64,000 nucleotides of DNA. Source: Geobacillus stearothermophilus ATCC 12980 (GTDB lineage Bacteria; Bacillota; Bacilli; Bacillales; Anoxybacillaceae). Below are positions 15,281-25,241 of this stretch, in pieces (positions within the stretch are counted from its first letter, which is position 1; each line of letters begins with the position of its first letter). A program made the position numbers and the translations under genes. Under the pieces are notes generated by a model that had not been told where the DNA came from, did not search any database, and saw nothing but the letters and a program-made list of their open reading frames with translations. Location of the stretch: the NCBI RefSeq assembly GCF_030369615.1, contig NZ_CP128494.1, forward strand, positions 2,251,501 to 2,315,500, in the 5' to 3' direction.

Positions 15281-16741
15281 TTCTGCTTCCGGAATCAACG
15301 TTTTCAATTCGCGGCGCAATAGTTTTTGCGCCGCATTGCGCGGCAGCGCGTCGACGAAATAAATGCGCGCCGGCACTTTGTATTTGGCGAGCCGCTCGCG
15401 GCAAAACTGCTTCAGCCCATGCTCATCAGCCGCAGCGCCTTTTTTCAGCACTACAAAGGCACACGGCACTTGCCCCCATGTGTCATCGTCGATGCCGGTC
15501 ACGCCGGCTTCTTCGACATCGGGGTGCGACAGCAGCACCGCTTCGATTTCGGCCGGATAGACGTTTTCCCCGCCGGAAATAATGAGATCGGAGCGGCGGT
15601 CGAGCACGTACAAAAACCCGTCTTCGTCGACATAGCCGATATCCCCGGTGTAAAACCAGCCGCCGCGGATCGCCCGTTCCGTCTCCTCGGGGCGGTGCAA
15701 GTATCCTTTCGTCACGTTCGGTCCTTTGACGACAATTTCCCCAGCTTCATACGGCGCAGCTTGTTTTCCGTCTTGCATAATGCATAGCTCGGCCGGAAAG
15801 AGCGGCTTGCCGGCGGAGCCGAGTTTCGTCAGGCTGTATTCGGGCGCCAGCGTCACAATTTGCGATGACGTCTCCGTCATCCCGTACGTCTGGTACACCG
15901 GAATGCCTTTTTCCTTGCACGTCTCAAGCAGTGGGCGCGGCGCCGGCCCGCCGCCAAGCAGCATGCAGCGAAACGTATCAGGATAGCGCGCTTCCCCAAG
16001 CTCCGCCACCATCCGTTGCAGCATGGCGGCTACCACCGACATGATCGTCACCGTTCCGTTCATAATCAAGGCGTTCGCTTCCTTTGGGTCAAATGACGGC
16101 TGAATGTACATCGGCATGCCGTAAATGACACTGCGCATGGCGATCGACAGGCCGCTGATGTGAAACAGCGGCACGGCCGCAAGCCAGCAGTCGCCTTCGT
16201 GCAACCCGAGATTGAGCGCCGAGCCGACCGCGCTCCACCAGTGGTTGCCGTACGTTTGCAGCACGCCTTTCGGGGTGCCGGTCGTTCCGGATGTGTACAT
16301 AATCGTCGCCGTCTCGTCCAACTCGAGCGTTTCCTTGAGCAGAACGTCCACTTCCGAAAGCGCGGCGAGCGCGCTCGTCGTCATCACCCGCCCGTCGCCG
16401 CCAAGGCGCCCGGCCAGTTCCTCATCGGCAATGACAAGGCGCGCGCCGCTGTCATCGAGCTGCCAGCCGAGCTCATAAGACGTGAGACGCACGTTTTGCA
16501 GCAAGGCGCGCGCGCCGAGCAAAAACAAGGCGTGGACGATCTCGATCATTTCAATGCGGTTTTTCATCAAAATGGCGACGATGTCGCCTTCCCGAACGCC
16601 CGCTGCAGCGAGGCGGCGCGCCCATGACGCCGACGCTTCGTACAGTTCGGCAAACGTTTTCGCCCGCTCTCGATCACGAACAGCCGTCCGCTCCGGGGTT
16701 AAAAACGCCCGCTGCTTCAGCCAGTTTGGCATTGTGGTCAT
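15260..16741 (-). CDS. menE: o-Succinylbenzoate-CoA ligase MenE
   Basis: A 493-residue adenylate-forming ligase that activates o-succinylbenzoate with ATP and CoA in menaquinone synthesis. The P-loop MYTSGTTGTPKGV, the TYGMTETSSQ motif, the hinge aspartate in FYTGDIGYVDEDG and the C-terminal catalytic lysine in NAAQKLLRREL are visible. ATG 16741 has AAGGAGGAG five bases upstream and gives the usual length. Although last in the men gene order, it is separated from menB by a strong terminator at 16893-16921, so it may be expressed at a different level. Confidence 0.93.
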   Translation of the reverse strand: MTTMPNWLKQRAFLTPERTAVRDRERAKTFAELYEASASWARRLAAAGVREGDIVAILMKNRIEMIEIVHALFLLGARALLQNVRLTSYELGWQLDDSGARLVIADEELAGRLGGDGRVMTTSALAALSEVDVLLKETLELDETATIMYTSGTTGTPKGVLQTYGNHWWSAVGSALNLGLHEGDCWLAAVPLFHISGLSIAMRSVIYGMPMYIQPSFDPKEANALIMNGTVTIMSVVAAMLQRMVAELGEARYPDTFRCMLLGGGPAPRPLLETCKEKGIPVYQTYGMTETSSQIVTLAPEYSLTKLGSAGKPLFPAELCIMQDGKQAAPYEAGEIVVKGPNVTKGYLHRPEETERAIRGGWFYTGDIGYVDEDGFLYVLDRRSDLIISGGENVYPAEIEAVLLSHPDVEEAGVTGIDDDTWGQVPCAFVVLKKGAAADEHGLKQFCRERLAKYKVPARIYFVDALPRNAAQKLLRRELKTLIPEAEKRASRL

Positions 16742-16892
16742 GCGTTCTCCTCCTTTCGGCCGTTTGGCGTGCCGGCCCATCGCACAAGGCGCCGCCGCTC
16801 CCGCCAAAAAACACCCGCCGCTGTGGAAACGTCCTGTTCCGGGGGCGAGGTTGTTCCTTCCTTATGTGCCCCGCTGGCAGCGAGATGCGAAA

Positions 16893-16921
16893 AAGCAGCT
16901 TGATGCGGCATCAAGCTGCTT
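16893..16921 (-). terminator. Strong rho-independent terminator between menB and menE
   Basis: A perfect 13-bp stem with a 3-nt loop (16893-16905 with 16909-16921). Read on the minus strand it is followed by TTTTTCG (TTTTT at 16892-16888, overlapping the stem end). It lies 10 bp past the menB stop codon. Confidence 0.8.
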
Positions 16922-16930
16922 GGTCCGTTC

Positions 16931-17749
16931 TCACGGGAAACGCGGGAACTGGCCGAAGTCCGGCTTCCGTTTTTCCTTGAACGCCCGCATTCCTTCTTTC
17001 GCCTCTTCCGTCGTATAGAATAGAAGCGTCGCATCGCCCGCAAGCTGCTGAATGCCGGCCAGGCCGTCGGAATCGGCGTTGAACGCCGCTTTTAAGAAGC
17101 GAATGGCGGTCGGGCTTTTCTCCAAAATTTCTTGCGCCCATTTGACCGTTTCTTCTTCCAGCTGCTCGAGCGGCACGACTTTGTTCACAAGCCCCATCTC
17201 GAGCGCTTCTTGGGCGTTGTACTGGCGGCACAAATACCAAATTTCCCGCGCTTTTTTATGGCCGACGATGCGCGCCAAATAGCCGGCCCCATAACCGCCG
17301 TCAAAACTGCCGACCTTTGGCCCCGTTTGGCCGAAAATCGCGTTGTCGGCCGCAATCGTCAAGTCGCAGACGACGTGGAGCACATGGCCTCCGCCGATGG
17401 CATAGCCGGCGACCATCGCGATGACCGGTTTCGGAATGACGCGAATGAGCCGTTGCAAATCGAGCACATTGAGGCGCGGAATTTCGTCCTCGCCGACATA
17501 TCCTCCATGGCCGCGCACTTTTTGGTCGCCGCCCGAGCAGAATGCTTTTCCGCCCGCGCCGGTCAAAATGATGACGCCGATATTCGAATCGTCGCGCGCT
17601 TTTGTGAACGCGTCGATCATCTCATTCACCGTTTTCGGCCGAAACGCGTTATGTACTTCCGGACGGTTGATCGTAATTTTGGCGATGCCGTTGTACGTTT
17701 CGTAAATAATGTCCTCATAGTCGTACTGCTTCACCCATTCAAACGGCAT
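16931..17749 (-). CDS. menB: 1,4-Dihydroxy-2-naphthoyl-CoA synthase MenB
   Basis: A 272-residue crotonase-fold enzyme that closes the second ring of the naphthoquinone by Dieckmann-type condensation. Family features include [15 protein letters not shown] (about residues 84-98), the oxyanion segment [17 protein letters not shown] and [20 protein letters not shown]. Length matches B. subtilis MenB. It follows menH closely and is followed by a strong terminator, making it the last gene of the main menFDHB transcript. Confidence 0.95.
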   Translation of the reverse strand: MPFEWVKQYDYEDIIYETYNGIAKITINRPEVHNAFRPKTVNEMIDAFTKARDDSNIGVIILTGAGGKAFCSGGDQKVRGHGGYVGEDEIPRLNVLDLQRLIRVIPKPVIAMVAGYAIGGGHVLHVVCDLTIAADNAIFGQTGPKVGSFDGGYGAGYLARIVGHKKAREIWYLCRQYNAQEALEMGLVNKVVPLEQLEEETVKWAQEILEKSPTAIRFLKAAFNADSDGLAGIQQLAGDATLLFYTTEEAKEGMRAFKEKRKPDFGQFPRFP

Positions 17750-18556
17750 TTACACTTCCCCCTTTGTCATGAATTCACTTACTATTGTAGCAAAAACACC
17801 GGGCTGTTCCACGTGAATTGCATGTCCGGCTCCCGGAACACAGACGAACCTGCTGTCGGGCAGCCGCTCATGCATGCGGGCGGCGATGCGGCAAAACTTT
17901 TCATCACGCTCCCCGCAAACAAGAAGCACGGGCATGTCAAGTTCCCTAAGCCGCTCCCACCAAGACGGCTGCACGCCGGTTCCCATCCCGCGCAAGCTGT
18001 TGGCAAGCCCTTCAGCCGTATGGCGAAGCCGCTCACGGCGGACCGCCGCCCTTACAGACGCCGGAAGCGCCTGTTGCGTGAAAAAAAGCGGAAGACGCTC
18101 CCAATGGTCGACGAACGCACGCACCCCTTCCTGCTCGATCCGCTGCGCAAGCGCCTCATCCGCCTCTCGCCGGGCGCGCCGCTCCGCATCCGTCTGCAGC
18201 CCCGGCGAACTGCTCTCCAGCACAAGGCGGCGGACGCGGTGCGGATGCAACATGGCGAAAGTCAACGCCAGCCGCCCGCCCATCGAGTAGCCGACCACGT
18301 TCGCTTTCTCGACGCCAAGCTTATCAAGCAACGCCGCCAAGTCGTCGGCGGCGCGTTCGATCCGATACCGCCGGGCGTCCTTTGGCGCTTCCGTCCGCCC
18401 ATGCCCAAGCAAGTCCGCCGCAATCAGGCGGAACCTCCGCCAAAACGGGTGGAGCGGCCGCCATGTGTCCGCGCTGCCGGTAAACCCGTGCAACAATAAA
18501 AGCGGCTCCCCTTCGCCATATTGTTCCACATGGTAACGAACCCCATTCAGCTCCAC
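17750..18556 (-). CDS. menH: SHCHC synthase MenH
   Basis: A 268-residue alpha/beta hydrolase-fold lyase that eliminates pyruvate from SEPHCHC. GTG 18556 is chosen: AAAGGA lies upstream within the menD end and the protein then begins VELNGVRYHVEQYGEGEP, the usual start for the family; the frame is open further upstream through menD. The nucleophile elbow GYSMGG has Ser91, HGFTGS forms the oxyanion region and the late GAGHAIHVEQP supplies the histidine. It starts 1 bp after the menD stop codon, so coupling is likely. Confidence 0.9.
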   Translation of the reverse strand: MELNGVRYHVEQYGEGEPLLLLHGFTGSADTWRPLHPFWRRFRLIAADLLGHGRTEAPKDARRYRIERAADDLAALLDKLGVEKANVVGYSMGGRLALTFAMLHPHRVRRLVLESSSPGLQTDAERRARREADEALAQRIEQEGVRAFVDHWERLPLFFTQQALPASVRAAVRRERLRHTAEGLANSLRGMGTGVQPSWWERLRELDMPVLLVCGERDEKFCRIAARMHERLPDSRFVCVPGAGHAIHVEQPGVFATIVSEFMTKGEV

Positions 18557-18557
18557 A

Positions 18558-20306
18558 TCAAACCATTCCTTTATGTTCGAGAAATTTCGCGATTTCCTGG
18601 GAAACACGTTCCCACAAAAAACGATGCATTTGGACATTTTCCGCGCGCGACGTGCGCACTTCGACAACATGAAGCCCGCCTGCTTCAAACGATTCCGCCA
18701 CTTGACGGCGAAATTCGTCCCACGTACGCGGCGTTGCGTGCCGTCCGCCGTACATCCCAACGGCATCGGAAAACGACAAACCGGTCGGCGTGCCAAACAG
18801 CGTTTCAAACGGCCCTTCATGACGCGCCTGCGGCAAAAAGGAGAAAATGCCGCCGCCGTTGTTGTTCAACAGCACAATCGTCGCCTGCAATCCGTGCATT
18901 TTCGCTGCCAGCAGCCCGTTCAAATCGTGGTAAAACGACAAATCGCCGATCACGAGCGCAAGCGGCCCCGCGGCGGCGCCGGCCCCCAAGGCGCTCGAGA
19001 CGACGCCGTCAATGCCGTTGGCGCCGCGGTTGGCAAGCACGCGGAGCGGCTTGTCCGTCGACCAGAAAAACGTATCGGCGTCGCGGATTGGCATGCTGTT
19101 GCCGATATACAGCAACGCGTCCGGCGGCAACAATTCGGCAAGCTCGACGAACACCTTCCCTTCAAACCATTCGGTTTCTGGCAAGTGCTGCCGCAACACG
19201 GTGCGGGCGATGTCGTTCATTTCCCGCCATGCCGCCGACCAGGGGCTTGAGGCCGCTTTCGGTTCGGCCACACGCAACAGCTGCCGGCACAACGCTGTTT
19301 CGTCGCTTTGCACCATGCAGGCGGCCGACAGCGTCGGGTCGCGCCAGCCGCCGTCATCGACGACGATTTGGCGGATCGAGCGATGCCGCTTCAGCCATAA
19401 CAACAGCGGCTTGGACACCGGCATGGCGCCGAAGCGGAGCACGACATCGGGCACAAGCTTGGACGCGATTGCCTCGTCTTTTAAAATCGCGTCATAGCTG
19501 TCAATGACATACGTTTTGTCGTGCGCGCCGGCGCGCAACTGCGACAGCGGATCGGCGAGAATCGGAACATCGAGCGCCCGCGCGAGCGCGGTGACCGCCT
19601 CGGCGAAACCGGGCCGGTCGAGCGGCCCGCAGATGATCAGCCCGCGTTGAGCCGCGGCGAGCTCTTTATACAGGCCGGCCGCGCTTTCATCAGAAACCGT
19701 CGGCTGGCCGTTCACCACACGCGGCACCCCTTTAAGCGCCTGCACGCGCTCCCAGACGCCATCGTCAATTTCCGGAACAAGCGGCTCGCGGAACGGCAAA
19801 TTGACATGCACCGGACCGGCCGGCGCAGCAGCGGCCGCTCCAACAGCCCTTGCCGCCATCGCCTGCGCATAGCGAAGCATCCCTTCCGCTTCTTCCGGCA
19901 GCGCCAAATCGACAAACCATTTTGCATAGCGGCCGTATAAATGAAGCTGATCGATCGCCTGCGGCGCGCCGACATCGCGCAGTTCATGCGGCCGGTCCGC
20001 CGTCAGCACGACGAGCGGCACGCGCGAATAGTGGGCTTCGACGAGCGCCGGCAAGTAATTGGCCGCCGCCGTGCCCGAGGTGCACACCAATGCGACCGGC
20101 CGCCGCTTCGCTTTCGCCATGCCAAGGGCGAAAAAGGCGGCTGACCGCTCGTCAATGTGCATCGAAAAGCGGAGGGCGGGGTTCCCGGCGATCGCCATCG
20201 CCAGCGGCGTTGAGCGCGATCCGGGGCTGATGACCGCCTCCGCCACCCCGGCTTGCACAAGCCCATCGACGAAAGCGGCTACATACAACGACAACGCCTC
20301 AGTCAT
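18558..20306 (-). CDS. menD: SEPHCHC synthase MenD
   Basis: A 582-residue thiamine-diphosphate enzyme joining isochorismate and 2-oxoglutarate. The N-terminal ISPGSRSTPLA and HIDERSAAFFALGMAKAKRR segments form the cofactor and substrate site, and the C-terminal GDLSFYHDLNGLL to NNNGGGIFSFLPQ is the ThDP/metal-binding motif. Length is normal. ATG 20306 overlaps the menF stop by 8 bp, and menH begins immediately after its own stop codon, which indicates a tight operon. Confidence 0.95.
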   Translation of the reverse strand: MTEALSLYVAAFVDGLVQAGVAEAVISPGSRSTPLAMAIAGNPALRFSMHIDERSAAFFALGMAKAKRRPVALVCTSGTAAANYLPALVEAHYSRVPLVVLTADRPHELRDVGAPQAIDQLHLYGRYAKWFVDLALPEEAEGMLRYAQAMAARAVGAAAAAPAGPVHVNLPFREPLVPEIDDGVWERVQALKGVPRVVNGQPTVSDESAAGLYKELAAAQRGLIICGPLDRPGFAEAVTALARALDVPILADPLSQLRAGAHDKTYVIDSYDAILKDEAIASKLVPDVVLRFGAMPVSKPLLLWLKRHRSIRQIVVDDGGWRDPTLSAACMVQSDETALCRQLLRVAEPKAASSPWSAAWREMNDIARTVLRQHLPETEWFEGKVFVELAELLPPDALLYIGNSMPIRDADTFFWSTDKPLRVLANRGANGIDGVVSSALGAGAAAGPLALVIGDLSFYHDLNGLLAAKMHGLQATIVLLNNNGGGIFSFLPQARHEGPFETLFGTPTGLSFSDAVGMYGGRHATPRTWDEFRRQVAESFEAGGLHVVEVRTSRAENVQMHRFLWERVSQEIAKFLEHKGMV

Positions 20307-21672
20307 GGTGCATCACTCCTAACGCCGATAACATCGGCGCCATTTTCACGTTCGTCTCCTCGTACTCGCTTTGCGGATCGGAGTCGGCGACGATGCCGCA
20401 GCCAGCAAACAAGAACGCTTGACTGCCAGCAAGCAAAGCCGACCGAATGGCGACCGCCCATTCCCCGTCACCATAAGCGTCCACCCAGCCGATCGGAGCG
20501 GCGTACCACCCGCGCTCGAGCGGCTCGAGGGCGCGAATCGTTTCCATCGCTCGTTCGCGCGGCGTCCCGCCGAGCGCCGGCGTCGGATGCATCCGTTCCA
20601 CCAGACGCAACACGGACGGCTCCCGGCAGCCGCGGCCGACAACCGGCGTGCATAAGTGCTGAATATGAGGAAGCTTGAGAAGCTGCGGCCCGTCCGGCAT
20701 CTCGACCGCCTCGCACACCTCGGCGAACAAGCGGCTGATCATGCGCACCACAAATTGATGTTCTTGGCGGTTTTTCCGGTCGGAAAGCAGCCAGGCGCCG
20801 AGCCGTTCGTCTTCTTCGACCGTCGCCCCGCGGCGCGCCGATCCCGCCAGGCAAATCGAACGGCACGTCTCCCCCTCTTTTTGGACGAGCTGCTCCGGCG
20901 ATGCCCCGATTAAACAGCGGCCGTCTTGTTCAAAGGCAAACAAGTAGGCAAACGGCTGCTGCTCGCGAAGCCGGGCCAATACGGAGCCAGCATCGATCGT
21001 TCCGGCAAATGTCAACTGCCGGGCGCGGGCGAGCACGACTTTGTCAAGCGCCCCGGCGCGAATCGAAGCGATCGCCTGTCGGACCGCCTCCATCCACCGT
21101 CCGCTGTCTGCTTCCCGAGCCGCGACGAGCGCGGGAAGGGGGGCCGGAAGCGGCGGTGCAGCGATTCGCCCAAGCAGCCGGCCGACCTGCTCGATTTCCC
21201 GCCCCCCACCGCCGGCAGGCAGCGTGACGGTCAGCTTCGCCTGCCCGTTCCGCATCGAAAGAAGCACAGCCGGCGCGATCAGTTTTCCGGCTGAAAACCC
21301 GCGCCATACGTCCGTCGGCGTCCGGTGCGGATCAAAGGAAAACCCGCCGAACAGCAGCGGCGGCGCATCCGTGTCGCCATGCCGCTCGATTTGGCTGGCC
21401 CACTGCCGGCGGCGCGCATCGACCTCGCGAAACCGCCCGTCCTTTTCCCCCGTCTCAATTGCATGCACCGAGCCGAGGCCGACCAAGATGGTGCCGTCGC
21501 TTCGGTCCGACCAAAAAAACCGTTCGCGGAATCCGCAAGACGGCCCTTGCATAAAAAAAGAAACCGGATCGACGCCTTCCAACGATTCCGTCCAGCTGAC
21601 AAACGGCCGCGCCGCCCGCACCACCAATTCGTGCAGTTGTTGTTGGAGTGTATGTTGAAATCCAATCGCCAC
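20299..21672 (-). CDS. menF: Isochorismate synthase MenF
   Basis: A roughly 457-residue chorismate-binding enzyme that makes isochorismate, the first committed step of menaquinone synthesis. Conserved segments: ALDKVVLARARQLTF, LAGSARRGATVEEDE, SDRKNRQEHQFVV, HPTPALGGTPRE, GWYAAPIGWVDAYGDGEWAVAIRSAL and the C-terminal FAGCGIVADSDPQSEYEETNVKM. The start is uncertain: GTG 21672 (after GAGG) gives the usual N-terminal length, GTG 21681 and an upstream ATG 21723 are also in frame. First gene of menFDHB and divergent from menA. Confidence 0.92.
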   Translation of the reverse strand: MAIGFQHTLQQQLHELVVRAARPFVSWTESLEGVDPVSFFMQGPSCGFRERFFWSDRSDGTILVGLGSVHAIETGEKDGRFREVDARRRQWASQIERHGDTDAPPLLFGGFSFDPHRTPTDVWRGFSAGKLIAPAVLLSMRNGQAKLTVTLPAGGGGREIEQVGRLLGRIAAPPLPAPLPALVAAREADSGRWMEAVRQAIASIRAGALDKVVLARARQLTFAGTIDAGSVLARLREQQPFAYLFAFEQDGRCLIGASPEQLVQKEGETCRSICLAGSARRGATVEEDERLGAWLLSDRKNRQEHQFVVRMISRLFAEVCEAVEMPDGPQLLKLPHIQHLCTPVVGRGCREPSVLRLVERMHPTPALGGTPRERAMETIRALEPLERGWYAAPIGWVDAYGDGEWAVAIRSALLAGSQAFLFAGCGIVADSDPQSEYEETNVKMAPMLSALGVMHHD

Positions 21673-21767
21673 GATCCTCACGCTTTCTTTCGTAAAATTC
21701 CCTCTCCATCCCCTACTTCCCATTATCCATTATATATAATAGGAAATCATTTATCTATCAGAAAGGG

Positions 21768-21796
21768 TTGACACGCCTAAAACCTTTTCCTACACT
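21768..21796 (+). promoter_or_regulatory. Sigma-A-like promoter of menA
   Basis: TTGACA (21768-21773), exactly 17 bp, then TACACT (21791-21796), about 45 bp upstream of the menA start codon. The AT-rich stretch at 21731-21740 probably serves menF in the other direction. Confidence 0.65.
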
Positions 21797-21841
21797 TATT
21801 TTGCGCGGAAACCGATCATATTTTCAAGGAATATAAGGGGA

Positions 21842-22777
21842 ATGGATATGCAACCAGTCACACATATCGGCCACCGACCGCCGGCTCGCCGCGACTGGCG
21901 CGTCTTTTGGCGGCTGACGCGTCCGCATACGCTGACAGCGGCGTTTGTGCCAGTCTGCGTCGGCACGGTGCTGGCGATGGGAGAAACGTCTGTCAATTGG
22001 CTGTTGTTTGTCGCCATGATGGCCGCCTCGTTGTTGATTCAGGCGGCGACGAATATGTTTAACGAATATTACGATTACAAGCGCGGCCTTGACTCGCCGG
22101 AATCGGTCGGCATCGGCGGCGCCATCGTCCGTGACGGCCTGAAGCCGAAAACGGTGCTGGCGTTGGCGTTTGCCTGCTTTGGGGCAGCGATGCTCATCGG
22201 CGTCTACATTTGCGCGCAAAGCAGTTGGTGGCTCGCGCTTGTCGGAACGGTCTGCATGGCGGCCGGCTACTTTTACACCGGCGGTCCTGTTCCGATCGCC
22301 TATACACCGTTTGGCGAACTCGCCGCCGGATTTTTCATGGGCTTTATGATCATTTTAATTTCCTTTTTCATCCAAACAGGCGGCGTGAGCAAAGAAGCGG
22401 TGCTCGTGGCGATCCCGGTCGCCATTTTCATCGGCGCCATTTTGCTGGCCAACAACATTCGCGACTTGGACGGCGACCGCGAAAAAGGACGAAAAACGCT
22501 CGCCATTTTAATCGGCCGCGACTGGGCGATCCGCGTGCTTGCCATGATGTTTGCCGCCGCGTTTCTTTGGACGGTGGCGCTTGTGCTGTTGGGCATCGTG
22601 CCGTTTTGGGCGATGCTCGTCTTGCTGAGCGCGCCAAAAGCAGCGGCCGCGGCGCGCGGATTCATCGGTAAAACGAAACCGGCGGAGATGATGCCGGCGA
22701 TGAAGGCCACAGCGCAAACGAATACACAATTTGGCTTTTTGCTCGCCATCGGCTTGCTTGTCGGCCAATGGCTGTAA
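21842..22777 (+). CDS. menA: 1,4-Dihydroxy-2-naphthoate prenyltransferase MenA
   Basis: A 311-residue integral membrane prenyltransferase of the UbiA family that attaches the polyprenyl chain to dihydroxynaphthoate. Both Asp-rich motifs are present: NMFNEYYDYKRGLD (about residues 71-84) and NNIRDLDGDREKGRKTL (about 203-219), with roughly eight hydrophobic segments. Divergently transcribed from menF. It has its own promoter at 21768-21796 and a strong terminator at 22776-22808. Confidence 0.94.
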   Translation: MDMQPVTHIGHRPPARRDWRVFWRLTRPHTLTAAFVPVCVGTVLAMGETSVNWLLFVAMMAASLLIQAATNMFNEYYDYKRGLDSPESVGIGGAIVRDGLKPKTVLALAFACFGAAMLIGVYICAQSSWWLALVGTVCMAAGYFYTGGPVPIAYTPFGELAAGFFMGFMIILISFFIQTGGVSKEAVLVAIPVAIFIGAILLANNIRDLDGDREKGRKTLAILIGRDWAIRVLAMMFAAAFLWTVALVLLGIVPFWAMLVLLSAPKAAAAARGFIGKTKPAEMMPAMKATAQTNTQFGFLLAIGLLVGQWL

Positions 22778-22808
22778 ACACGGTCGAAACGGCCGTGTTT
22801 TTTTTTTT
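22776..22808 (+). terminator. Terminator of menA
   Basis: An 8-bp stem (22776-22783 with 22793-22800) followed by a run of T ending at 22808. Confidence 0.85.
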
Positions 22809-22964
22809 GATTTTCGCCCATACTACACCATATAGATAGGCTCCCGCGGCGAAACCATTCGCCGCCAACGGAAGGATGAAACGATCCCTGTGTTTGAAAG
22901 GCTCCAGACATTTTCAAGTTTGAATCCATGCAAGACAGACGCTGCAAGGAAGGGGTTGCAACCG

Positions 22965-23774
22965 ATGTTGACGAACGAACAACTCGCCGCCTTCCGCTCC
23001 ACATTGCTTGAGATGAAGCGGGACATTGAAGACCGGCTGAATCAAAACGACCATTTCGGCATGACGCGCAGCCACGCCCACGATGCGGTCGGCGAGCTGG
23101 CAAGCTACGACAACCATCCCGCCGATGAGGCGACTGAACTGTATGAGCGGGAAAAAGATTTGGCGTTGGACGACCATACAGAGCGCGAATTCCGCGAGAT
23201 CGAGCGGGCGCTGAAAGCCATCGATGACGGCACGTACGGGATTTGCCGCACATGCGGCCAGCCGATTCCGTACGAGCGGCTTGAGGCGTTGCCGACAACG
23301 CTTTATTGCCGGGAGCACAGCCCGGACCAAATCGTCTCGCAAAAGCGGCCACTCGAAGAAGGGGTACTCATGCCGCCGTTTGGCAAATTCGATTTTGACG
23401 ACCGCGACGAATCGGTCGCCTATGACGCCGAAGACGCTTGGCAGGAAGTCGCCCGCTACGGTTCATCGGACACGCCGTCCGACCTTGGCAAAAATGTTGA
23501 TTATTACGGAGAAGTATACGCCGAATCGGAGGAGCACGTCGGCTATGTCGAGGATTTGGAAAATTTCGCTGCTGTCGATTTGTACGGGCGAAATGTCAAA
23601 GTGTATCCGACGCGGGAGCACGAATGGCTCGAAAACATATTGGATGACGAAGGCATCATGTCAAACATCGGCGACTTGCCGGCGTATGAAAAAGACCCGT
23701 ATACGGTGAACGAAAGCTATCGCCGCTACGATGAGCGCCCGACCCAGCAAAACTTCGGGGAACCCAATCCGTAG
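22965..23774 (+). CDS. yteA: DksA/TraR-type zinc-finger protein YteA
   Basis: A 269-residue YteA/YocK-type protein with an N-terminal coiled coil (about residues 1-88) and a zinc finger formed by Cys94, Cys97, Cys115 and His118 (GICRTCGQPIPYERLEALP). The DksA/TraR family can act at the RNA polymerase secondary channel; in Bacillus YteA is associated with sporulation, but its target is not defined. ATG 22965 follows AAGGGG; the frame is open upstream to 22890. The acidic C-terminal extension with repeated Tyr-Asp motifs is typical of the family. Confidence 0.85.
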   Translation: MLTNEQLAAFRSTLLEMKRDIEDRLNQNDHFGMTRSHAHDAVGELASYDNHPADEATELYEREKDLALDDHTEREFREIERALKAIDDGTYGICRTCGQPIPYERLEALPTTLYCREHSPDQIVSQKRPLEEGVLMPPFGKFDFDDRDESVAYDAEDAWQEVARYGSSDTPSDLGKNVDYYGEVYAESEEHVGYVEDLENFAAVDLYGRNVKVYPTREHEWLENILDDEGIMSNIGDLPAYEKDPYTVNESYRRYDERPTQQNFGEPNP

Positions 23775-24087
23775 ACAAAGGGCCTCCGTGCGATGACCTC
23801 TTGAAGTGGGGAATGCGGCCAGGCGGCCGGTTCAGTTTGACGCGCTCCAAAGGCCGACTTCCAACGTGGGACGCACGCCTTGCCATGGTCCGCTGACAAC
23901 AAGCGCCTCATGTTCCAATGGCGGGAAACTCGCCAACGGGCCAGTCTGTTTTCAAACGAGCACGGGTTCTCGCGCCGCCTTCCAAACGATGGGCACATGG
24001 TTGCCCGTGCTTGTTTGAAACGGAGGAGGGGCGGATTCCGTAGTACATAACGGAATGTTGCAAAAACCTTTGGATGGAGGAGAAACG
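23775..24087. other. Intergenic region with a long inverted repeat
   Basis: No gene is seen. A 17-bp inverted repeat with one mismatch (23950-23966 with 24004-24020, spacer 37 nt) lies about 70 bp upstream of the next gene. It lacks a T run and could be an untranslated-region structure or a remnant. Confidence 0.5.
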
Positions 24088-24882
24088 ATGAATGCCCATG
24101 AGATCGATTACCGGCTGTACGGCGATGACATGCAGTTTGTCGAGATCGAACTCGATCCACGCGAAAGCGTCATTGCGGAAGCGGGCGCCATGATGATGAT
24201 GGAAGACGACATCGCGATGGAAACGGTCTTTGGCGACGGCTCCTCAGCCGGAAAAGGACTGCTCGGCCGCCTCGTCGGCGCCGGGAAACGGCTGCTCACC
24301 GGGGAAAGTCTGTTCATGACCGTGTTTACAAATCAAGGCAGCGGCAAGCGCCGCGTCGCCTTTGCCGCTCCGTATCCGGGAAAAATCATTCCGGTCGACT
24401 TGAGCGAACTGGGCGAGAAACTCATCTGCCAAAAAGACTCGTTTTTATGCGCCGCCAAAGGGGTTTCCGTCGGCATTGAGTTTCAACGCAAGCTCGGGGC
24501 CGGCTTTTTCGGCGGGGAAGGGTTTATTATGCAAAAGCTGGAAGGAGACGGCCTCGCCTTTTTGCACGCGGGCGGGACGATCCAACGCCGCGAACTGCAA
24601 CCGGGGGAAAAGCTGCGCATTGACACCGGTTGCCTTGTCGCCATGACGAAGGACGTCGACTACGATATTGAATACGTCGGCAACATCAAAACCGCCTTTT
24701 TCGGCGGGGAAGGGTTGTTTTTGGCGACCGTCACCGGCCCCGGGGCGGTGTGGGTGCAGTCGCTCCCGTTCAGCCGGCTCGCTGACCGCGTGCTTGCCGC
24801 CGCTCCGAGCGCCGGCGGACGGTCGGTCGGCGAAGGCAGCATCCTTGGCAGCATCGGCGATTGGCTAGACGGCGACGATTGA
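24088..24882 (+). CDS. AIM24 / TIGR00266 family protein
   Basis: A 264-residue protein with the internal Gly-rich repeats of the AIM24 family (TIGR00266): [37 protein letters not shown] and [18 protein letters not shown]. The fold is a double-stranded beta-helix of unknown function; members are found widely in bacteria, and the yeast namesake is a mitochondrial inner-membrane protein. ATG 24088 has GGATGGAGGAG upstream. No signal peptide. It stands alone between yteA and the glg ruins. Confidence 0.82.
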   Translation: MNAHEIDYRLYGDDMQFVEIELDPRESVIAEAGAMMMMEDDIAMETVFGDGSSAGKGLLGRLVGAGKRLLTGESLFMTVFTNQGSGKRRVAFAAPYPGKIIPVDLSELGEKLICQKDSFLCAAKGVSVGIEFQRKLGAGFFGGEGFIMQKLEGDGLAFLHAGGTIQRRELQPGEKLRIDTGCLVAMTKDVDYDIEYVGNIKTAFFGGEGLFLATVTGPGAVWVQSLPFSRLADRVLAAAPSAGGRSVGEGSILGSIGDWLDGDD

Positions 24883-25241
24883 AACAAAATCAGGCGTTCA
24901 AACCGAACGCCGGCCGGTTCCGCCAACGCGAAACGGGGCGTTCCAACAGGGCGGCCCCGTTCCGTTTATGCCGTTGCCGCCGCAGTCCGGCAACAGCCAT
25001 ACATCCGACCTCTTTCCGCTGCAAGCCGTCGCTCCTTGGCCGCTGTTTTGCCTCCGCACAGGAAACCGTCCCAAGCCCGGCGTTTGGAAACGGCGGAATC
25101 GATCGTTCAGACCGGCTCAGACGGAAAAGGTTCATCATGCCAAAGACAAGTTCGTGATGGCGAGCGGCTGGTCGTTTGCGCCTCTGAGATGATTCGAAGC
25201 GGCCGCGCTCGTCTTTAGGGGCGCCTGTTTCCCGCCGGGCT
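24883..25241. other. Intergenic region downstream of the AIM24 gene
   Basis: No gene recognised. It contains two GC-rich hairpins without T runs: GGCGTTC-AAACC-GAACGCC near 24893-24911 and an 8-bp stem 24932-24939/24954-24961, possible terminators for the AIM24 gene. Confidence 0.45.

Noticed and set aside
17132..18499. A 455-codon plus-strand frame opposite menB and menH
   Set aside because: Antisense to well-recognised men genes; no ribosome site or family.
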